Assembly (NCBI RefSeq): GCF_009617755.1
Contig: NZ_BGZH01000001.1
Location: 434,001 to 498,000, forward strand
Reading direction: 5' to 3'
DNA length: 64,000 nucleotides
Source of the DNA: Marinobacter salsuginis
GTDB taxonomy: Bacteria; Pseudomonadota; Gammaproteobacteria; Pseudomonadales; Oleiphilaceae
The position numbers and the translations under genes are program-made. Positions within the stretch are counted from its first letter, which is position 1; the number at the start of each line of letters is the position of its first letter. The notes under the pieces were generated by a model, which worked only from the letters and a program-made list of their open reading frames with translations, was not told the DNA's origin and made no database searches. Below, in pieces: positions 58,664 through 64,000 of this stretch.

Positions 58664-61600
58664 ATGAAAAGAATGCTCATTAATGCAACTCATCCTGAAG
58701 AGTTGCGCGTCGCCCTCGTTGACGGCCAGCGTCTGTTTGATCTTGATATCGAATCCAGCTCCCGCGAGCAGAAAAAGGCGAACATCTATAAAGGCCGCAT
58801 TACCCGCGTTGAGCCCAGCCTTGAAGCCGCCTTTGTCGATTTCGGTGCCGAGCGCCACGGTTTTCTTCCGCTCAAGGAAATTTCCAAGGAATACTTCAAG
58901 AAATCTCCCGGCCAGATCGAAGGCAAGATCAACATCAAGGATGTAGTGTCCGAAGGCCAGGAAGTAATCGTCCAGGTGGACAAGGAAGAGCGTGGCAACA
59001 AGGGCGCGGCCCTGACCACCTTCATCTCCCTCGCCGGCCGCTATCTGGTGCTGATGCCCAACAACCCCCGTGCCGGCGGTATTTCACGCCGCATTGAGGG
59101 CGATGAGCGGGCCCAACTCAAAGAAGCCATGAACGATGTCCAGGTACCCAAGTCCATGGGCATCATCGTCCGCACCGCCGGTATCGGCCGCAGCACCGAA
59201 GAACTCCAGTGGGATCTGGACTATCTGGTGCAGTTCTGGGAAGCCATCACCCAGGCCGCTGGTGAGCGCAAGGCGCCCTTCCTGATTCATCAGGAAAGCA
59301 ACGTCATCATTCGCGCCGTTCGCGACTACCTGCGCCAGGATATCGGCGAGGTGCTGATTGACGCCAACGGGGTTTACGAGGACGTCCTGAATTTCGTCCG
59401 CGCCGTCATGCCCACGTTCGAAAACAAGATCAAGCTGTACAAGGATGAAATCCCCCTGTTCAGCCGCTACCAGATTGAAGGCCAGATCGAGACGGCGTTC
59501 CAGCGGGAAGTAAAACTGCCCTCCGGCGGCTCCATCGTGATTGACCCGACCGAGGCCCTGGTTTCCATCGACATCAACTCCTCCCGGGCCACCAAAGGCC
59601 AGGATATCGAGGAAACCGCACTCCAGACCAACCTGGAAGCGGCCGAGGAAATCGCCCGCCAGCTGCGACTGCGTGACATGGGTGGCCTGATTGTCATCGA
59701 CTTCATCGACATGACGCCGGCCAAGCACCAGCGGGAAGTGGAACAGAAGATGCGGGAGGCCCTGGAAATCGACCGGGCCCGGGTTCAGGTCGGCAAGATC
59801 TCCCGTTTCGGACTGCTGGAAATGTCCCGTCAGCGCCTGCGCCCCTCCCTGGGTGAGACCCGCAGCGAAGTCTGCCCCCGGTGCGAAGGCCAGGGCACGA
59901 TACGCGGTATCGAGTCCCTCGCCCTCAGCATCATGCGGCTGATCTACGAGGAATCCTCGAAGGACAAGACCGGCGAAGTACGGGCCGTTGTGCCGGTTTC
60001 CGTTGCCACTTTCCTGCTGAACGAGAAGCGCAAGCAACTGGCGGACATTGAAGCCCGCCAGGAAGTCAGTGTTGTTGTGGTTCCAGTACCACACATGGAA
60101 ACGCCACACTTTGAAATCATCCGGATGCGTCAGGATGAGACCACGCCCGAGCACATCTCCAGCCACCAGGTGGCCCAGGAATACAGCGAGCGCGAAGAGG
60201 AAATCTTTGAGGCTCCCGCCCCTGAAAAGCCGGTTCGAGAGCAGGCCGCTGTGAAGGCCATCCGGCCCAGCGCGCCCGCGCCCACTCCGGCAGCACCGAA
60301 AGCAGAAGAAGCAGCCGATCAGGAAGAAGGCCTGTTCCGCCGGCTCGGTCGTAAGATCTCCGCCTTCTTCAGCGGCGAAGAAGAGCAAAAGACCGAAATT
60401 CTCGACCAGGGCAAGAACCAGCGCGAAGACCGCCGAAACCAGGGACGGCAGGACCGTCGCAAGTCCCGGGTAGCCCGCGGTGACGAACAGCGCTCCGGTG
60501 GCAACCGCAGTGGTAACGACCGGCGCCAGGGCGGCCAACAAAGCCGTGGTGACGACAACCGCGGGCGCGGACGCAACCGCAGTGATGACCAGAGCCGCGG
60601 CAACCAGAACCGTCAGGGGGCTGACAACAAAGGCTCGGACAATCGCGGAGGCGATAACAAGGGCGGAGACAACAAAGGCTCTGATAATCGCCGTGATAAC
60701 CGTCGCGATAACCAGGGCCGTGGCCGCAACAGGCCGCAGCGGGACCAGAAGGACAACCGCGACCAGAAGGACCAGAAGGATCAGGGCCCGCAGGATAACG
60801 CCACCAAGTCCGGCCCCGCTGACAAATCCGGTTCTGACGAAAAGCGTCGCAAGCCACGTCGCCAGCGTAATCGTGACGGATCACCCGCTGAGACACCGGC
60901 CTCCTCACCGGCGGACCGTAAAGCAGCCCGCAGCGAGAAGCACCAGAAGGACACCCAGCCTGAAAAAGGCCGGGACGAGAACAAGGCGGAAGTAAAAGCC
61001 GAACAACCGATGGAGCCTTCAAACAAGGCGCCCGCAAAGTCTGAGAAGTCCGAATCCCGGACTGATACAGCGTCAGCGGCCAATGAAGCGCCGAAACCAG
61101 CTGCAGCCCAGGAACAGCCCACAAATGAGCCGAAGCCTGAGCAGACGCCTTCAGCCAAGGCACCCTCTGACAGCAAACCGCAGGCCCAGTCAGAAGAGAC
61201 GGCAAAGGCCAGTGGCAAGCCAGTTGAAAAGCCTGAAGCTGATCAGTTGAACGCTGAAAAGGCCGAAAAGGGTGGGGCCGCCAAAACGGAAAAGAGCTCC
61301 GAACCTCGCCCGAAGCCGCAACAGGCTGGCGCAAAGGCTGCCGAGCAGGCTCAGCAAACAGACACCAAGCCAGAGCCGGAACCCAAGACCGCAGCCGGAA
61401 GCGAGCAGGCACCGGAAGCCAAAAAGCAGCCTGCTGAATCAAAAGAGGCAGCCGCGCCCAAGGCCAAACCCGAGCCGGCAGCCAAATCAGAGGCGGCAGC
61501 AGAGCCCGGAAAAGCTAAAGAGCCTGCGGAGGTGAAGGCGGCAGCCGGAGTCCAGGCCCCGGAAACCCAGCCGGAACCGAAGCAACCGGCACCGGCAAAA

Positions 61601-61807
61601 GCCGAGGAAAAGAAGGCCGAGCCTGAAAAGGCAGAAGCTGAAAAAGTCGAAAAGCCCTCTGCTCCGGAGCCTGCAGCGAAGGACACGCCCACCGAGACTC
61701 CGACAATCGACGTGCCGGTGACACCGGGTCGCGCCTACAACGACCCCAGAGAGGTCCGCAAGCGTCAGAAAGCTGCGGAAGAGGCCAAGAAGGCCGGGAG
61801 TAACTAA
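58664..61807 (+). CDS. rne: ribonuclease E
   Basis: A 1047-residue endoribonuclease and degradosome scaffold for mRNA decay, rRNA and tRNA processing. The N-terminal half has an S1 domain, the DNase I-like site with Asp303 (VSIDINS) and Asp346 (VIDFIDM), and the zinc-link Cys404/Cys407 (CPRCEGQGT), at the same numbers as E. coli. The second half is disordered. A membrane-binding-like amphipathic segment ([15 protein letters not shown], about 561-575) is followed by an Arg/Gly/Asn/Asp-rich repeat stretch, then an Ala/Pro/Lys/Glu-rich tail ending in a conserved basic [11 protein letters not shown] segment. The ATG at 58664 matches the E. coli start MKRMLINAT although its ribosome site is distant. 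Confidence 0.97.
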   Translation: MKRMLINATHPEELRVALVDGQRLFDLDIESSSREQKKANIYKGRITRVEPSLEAAFVDFGAERHGFLPLKEISKEYFKKSPGQIEGKINIKDVVSEGQEVIVQVDKEERGNKGAALTTFISLAGRYLVLMPNNPRAGGISRRIEGDERAQLKEAMNDVQVPKSMGIIVRTAGIGRSTEELQWDLDYLVQFWEAITQAAGERKAPFLIHQESNVIIRAVRDYLRQDIGEVLIDANGVYEDVLNFVRAVMPTFENKIKLYKDEIPLFSRYQIEGQIETAFQREVKLPSGGSIVIDPTEALVSIDINSSRATKGQDIEETALQTNLEAAEEIARQLRLRDMGGLIVIDFIDMTPAKHQREVEQKMREALEIDRARVQVGKISRFGLLEMSRQRLRPSLGETRSEVCPRCEGQGTIRGIESLALSIMRLIYEESSKDKTGEVRAVVPVSVATFLLNEKRKQLADIEARQEVSVVVVPVPHMETPHFEIIRMRQDETTPEHISSHQVAQEYSEREEEIFEAPAPEKPVREQAAVKAIRPSAPAPTPAAPKAEEAADQEEGLFRRLGRKISAFFSGEEEQKTEILDQGKNQREDRRNQGRQDRRKSRVARGDEQRSGGNRSGNDRRQGGQQSRGDDNRGRGRNRSDDQSRGNQNRQGADNKGSDNRGGDNKGGDNKGSDNRRDNRRDNQGRGRNRPQRDQKDNRDQKDQKDQGPQDNATKSGPADKSGSDEKRRKPRRQRNRDGSPAETPASSPADRKAARSEKHQKDTQPEKGRDENKAEVKAEQPMEPSNKAPAKSEKSESRTDTASAANEAPKPAAAQEQPTNEPKPEQTPSAKAPSDSKPQAQSEETAKASGKPVEKPEADQLNAEKAEKGGAAKTEKSSEPRPKPQQAGAKAAEQAQQTDTKPEPEPKTAAGSEQAPEAKKQPAESKEAAAPKAKPEPAAKSEAAAEPGKAKEPAEVKAAAGVQAPETQPEPKQPAPAKAEEKKAEPEKAEAEKVEKPSAPEPAAKDTPTETPTIDVPVTPGRAYNDPREVRKRQKAAEEAKKAGSN

Positions 61808-61810
61808 CTG

Positions 61811-62353
61811 ATGCTATCGAACTCCGACATTGAAGCGCTGGAAGACATCCTCTTCGCGGAACCCTGGGGGGAGGATGCCCTGGACTTCTTCGGCTTCCAC
61901 GGGGTGGTCTGCGCCAGCGTCGTCGGCCCGGCCGAACTGAGTGCGGAAGACATCTTCCGCCTCGCCACTGGCGCCGATCAGTTGCCGGACACCGGGATTC
62001 CCGAGGTGTTCAGGCGCTGCTCCGCCCAGTTGGCAAATGACATGGCCCATGCCCTGGATATGGGGCAGGCCCTGGAATTGCCGGAGCCCGAGGACGGCGA
62101 CCCGATGAACGCTCTGGAAAACTGGTGCGCCGGGTTTGTGGACACTTTCCTTGAACATGAAGAGGAATGGTTGGAGGCATCCAGCGAGGAAGAGACCGCC
62201 GATCTGATGGTGCCTATGCTGACCCTATCGGGACTGTTCGACGACGAGGACTTCCAGAAAGTTCGCAACAGTGAGAAGTTGTCCCGGCAAATGGCCGATG
62301 CCATTCCGGACTCACTGACCGACCTGTACCTTCTGTTCCACGCGCCGGATTAA
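61811..62353 (+). CDS. UPF0149 (YecA/YgfB-like) family protein
   Basis: A 180-residue acidic helical protein of the UPF0149 family: FFGFHGVVCASVVGP near the N-terminus, WCAGFVDTFLEHEEEW in the middle, and TDLYLLFHAPD at the end. No catalytic motif and no C-terminal SEC-C zinc motif is visible. It starts 3 bases after rne, with GGGAG in the rne end as ribosome site, so it is probably cotranscribed with rne. The function is unknown. It overlaps the convergent PHP gene by 4 bases. Confidence 0.85.
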   Translation: MLSNSDIEALEDILFAEPWGEDALDFFGFHGVVCASVVGPAELSAEDIFRLATGADQLPDTGIPEVFRRCSAQLANDMAHALDMGQALELPEPEDGDPMNALENWCAGFVDTFLEHEEEWLEASSEEETADLMVPMLTLSGLFDDEDFQKVRNSEKLSRQMADAIPDSLTDLYLLFHAPD

Positions 62354-63228
62354 CCTGTCGCAGACCTCGAAATGGGTTGCCTGAATGAATGCCAGACCGG
62401 CTCAAGCCCGTCTGGCATTTTCATGATGCGGCCAAGCTCACACCAGGGCGCACCCGGAAAGTGAAAATCACTGCCCTGGGACGCCAATAACTTCTCTTTC
62501 CTGCACAGCTCTGCCAGAAAGCCCAGGTCGCCGCTGGACTGCCCGGAGGTGGACACCTCGATGGCTTGCCCCCCTGCCCTTCGGAAATCCGAGGTCAGCT
62601 CCCTCAGTTTGGTTGCCGTCAGCTGATATTTCCGGGGATGGGCAAGAACCGCAACGCCGCCCGCCTCGGTAATCCAGCGAACGACCTCCGAAAGCTCCGG
62701 CCAGAAGGCCTTTACATCACCCGGCTTACCGGCGCCCAGATACCGTTTGAATGCCTGCCCGGTATTATTGACCACCCCAGCCTCTGTCAGAACCTGGGCA
62801 AAGTGCGGGCGTCCCGGCACGTCCCCGCCGGCGGCCTCCGATGCCCTGGCCAGCAGATCATCAATACCAAGCTTGCCCAGGCGCTCGGCGATCATTCGCG
62901 CACGAGCCCAGCGATTCTCGTTCTGCCGCTCAAGCGCCTGCCGAAAACCCTCGGCAGCGGGATCAAAATCCAGGCCCACGATGTGGATCGTGCGGCTTTT
63001 CCAGAGGCAGGAGAGTTCAACCCCGGGGATCAGCACGATGCCCTGTGCCTGTGCAGCAGTTTGCGCTTCGGCAAGGCCGGCGATCGTATCATGGTCGGTC
63101 AGGGAAAGATGGGTGACGCCGCGACCGGCAGCCCGCTCAACCAGCGCGGCCGGTGATAGCGCGCCATCGGAAGCCGTGCTGTGGCAATGCAGATCAATGC
63201 ACAAATGCGGGTCTTGCGGTATAGTCAC
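62350..63228 (-). CDS. rnm: PHP-domain phosphoesterase, RNase AM / TrpH-like
   Basis: A 292-residue PHP protein. Metal ligands are seen in DLHCHSTASDGALSP, LSLTDHDTIAGL, LIPGVELSC, VLAHPRKY and SQGSDFHFPG. E. coli RNase AM (YciV) matures rRNA 5' ends and hydrolyses 3',5'-nucleotide bisphosphates; this relative has the same length and motifs. The GTG at 63228 has AGGA 6 bases upstream. It diverges from the YCII gene. Confidence 0.88.
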   Translation of the reverse strand: MTIPQDPHLCIDLHCHSTASDGALSPAALVERAAGRGVTHLSLTDHDTIAGLAEAQTAAQAQGIVLIPGVELSCLWKSRTIHIVGLDFDPAAEGFRQALERQNENRWARARMIAERLGKLGIDDLLARASEAAGGDVPGRPHFAQVLTEAGVVNNTGQAFKRYLGAGKPGDVKAFWPELSEVVRWITEAGGVAVLAHPRKYQLTATKLRELTSDFRRAGGQAIEVSTSGQSSGDLGFLAELCRKEKLLASQGSDFHFPGAPWCELGRIMKMPDGLEPVWHSFRQPISRSATG

Positions 63229-63359
63229 AAAATATCCTGAATCATCAGATAACTGGCGGCGTGCCGCGGGCTTACAGTGTACCAGCCAACCCTTGCGCGA
63301 CACGACCGCTGATTGTCTGGCTGTTCACCCCGGTTATGAGTGTCATTACGGAGAGCTGA

Positions 63360-63659
63360 ATGTACTACGCGATTATCAGTGAAGACGTCGAGAACAGCCT
63401 GCCGTTGCGTCAGTCCGCGCGACCTGCTCACATCGAGCGGCTGCAGGCATTGAAAGCCGAAGGCCGGTTACTTGTTGCCGGTCCTCACCCGGCGCTCGAC
63501 ACACCAGAGCCTGGCGATGCCGGTTTTACCGGCAGCCTGGTGGTCGCGGAGTTCGACTCCCTGGAAGCAGCCCAGGCGTGGGCAGATGCCGACCCTTATG
63601 TGGATGCAGGCGTTTACCAGAAGGTGGTGGTGAAGCCCTTCAAGGCTGTTTTGCCGTAA
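63360..63659 (+). CDS. yciI: YciI-like protein (YCII domain)
   Basis: A 99-residue ferredoxin-like YCII domain: [28 protein letters not shown], with the conserved His24 and the Asp of [14 protein letters not shown] that form the putative active site. The family function is poorly known. GGAG lies about 8 bases upstream of the ATG. Confidence 0.92.
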   Translation: MYYAIISEDVENSLPLRQSARPAHIERLQALKAEGRLLVAGPHPALDTPEPGDAGFTGSLVVAEFDSLEAAQAWADADPYVDAGVYQKVVVKPFKAVLP

Positions 63660-63785
63660 GCGATGCCATGGGGCTCTATGAGTTTATTGTAATGATGGCT
63701 CGCTTGCACGGCGGGGCATCTGTGACAAAATTGCGCTTTTAATCACGCTCAGATTTCAATCGCAGAACTTCAGGGAACGTAACCA

Positions 63786-64000
63786 GTGACGCTTTTTCGT
63801 CTCGCCATCAGTGTCTTGTTCGCAGTGTCGTCCATTGCCGTTGCCCAGGCCAAAACTGTCTGGGTGGACGACCAGTTGTATCTTCCGGTGAGATCCGGCG
63901 CGGGCTCCCAGTTCCGGATCATCGAGAACGCGGTTCCCAGCGGCACACCGCTGGAAGTGATCGAGGCGTCCGATTCCGGGTATACCCTTGTTCGCACGCC
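63786..64000 (+). CDS. SH3-domain protein (TIGR04211/YgiM-like), N-terminus only
   Basis: The frame is open to the window edge (71 codons seen). The GTG start begins a signal peptide (TLFRLAISVLFAVSSIAVAQA) followed by KTVWVDDQLYLPVRSGAGSQFRIIENAVPSGTPLEVIE, the YgiM-type bacterial SH3 pattern (V.D.L...VRSG...). Relatives have a C-terminal membrane helix beyond the SH3 domain, which is not in view. The ribosome site GGGA is 9-10 bases upstream. Confidence 0.75.
   Translation, partial: MTLFRLAISVLFAVSSIAVAQAKTVWVDDQLYLPVRSGAGSQFRIIENAVPSGTPLEVIEASDSGYTLVRT

Noticed and set aside
59084..60541. 485-codon open frame antisense to rne
   Set aside because: It lies opposite the catalytic half of RNase E; the frame is open because of codon bias only.
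60540..60790. Possible minisatellite
   Set aside because: The repetition follows the RGDN/DQKD amino-acid repeats inside rne, so it is coding low complexity rather than an independent repeat locus.

Overview
The window is a stretch of gammaproteobacterial core chromosome. It probably comes from a marine, Marinobacter-like member of the Pseudomonadales/Alteromonadales lineage. The grounds are an Entner-Doudoroff (ED) block with its HexR regulator, the tRNA(Pro-Arg-His-Leu)-tig-clpP-clpX-lon-hupB-ppiD chaperone/protease block, an fpr/LysR divergent pair as in pseudomonads, a fatty-acid cluster lacking fabH, and short Marinobacter-type intergenic palindromes. The genus is inferred from general resemblance, not from a search. 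No prophage, insertion sequence, CRISPR array or defence island was seen.

Layout. 1-7.3 kb: central sugar catabolism. edd (cut by the window edge) diverges from gap-pyk, and eda-pgl-zwf is read towards them from a promoter shared with divergent hexR. Three candidate HexR operators sit at the two divergent promoters. The 600-bp pyk/eda convergent gap is filled with palindromic repeats. 7.3-12.8 kb: a starch/maltodextrin locus (maltoporin, lipoprotein pullulanase, small lipoprotein) preceded by sequences that match MalT boxes. 12.9-22.2 kb: protein quality control and a four-tRNA operon. 22.4-30.1 kb: folD, glcB, glnS-cysS and ppiB-lpxH. 30.1-34.5 kb: an aapJQMP general L-amino-acid ABC transporter with a clear sigma-54 promoter and an NtrC-type site. 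34.6-40.1 kb: an unfamiliar lipoprotein, a thioesterase, a membrane-fused PQQ sugar dehydrogenase, fpr/finR-like and miaE. 40.2-46.5 kb: acnB, a TauE/SafE permease, putP and an AraC-family regulator with a class II-like operator in front of putP. 46.5-54.5 kb: tmk-mltG-pabC-fabF-acpP-fabG-fabD-plsX-rpmF-yceD, the lipid/envelope/ribosome cluster, without fabH. 54.6-64 kb: yceF, sppA, a HAD phosphatase, rluC, then rne with a very long leader, a UPF0149 gene, an rnm-like PHP gene, a YCII protein and a cut-off SH3 protein.

How it fits together. Extracellular or surface starch fragments would be debranched by PulA and enter through LamB. The resulting glucose-6-phosphate would go through Zwf, Pgl, Edd and Eda to pyruvate and glyceraldehyde-3-phosphate, and Gap and Pyk complete the route. 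HexR would coordinate all of this. The inner-membrane maltodextrin importer and MalT are not in the window. Most of the genes are ordinary housekeeping genes. The novelty lies mainly in the non-coding parts (covarying palindromes, a shared edd/gap leader motif, glcB and putP operators, the aap sigma-54/NtrC unit, the rne leader) and in a few unusual proteins (membrane-fused PQQ dehydrogenase, lysozyme-like lipoprotein, small carbohydrate-module lipoprotein). I found no evidence for a wholly new multi-gene system.
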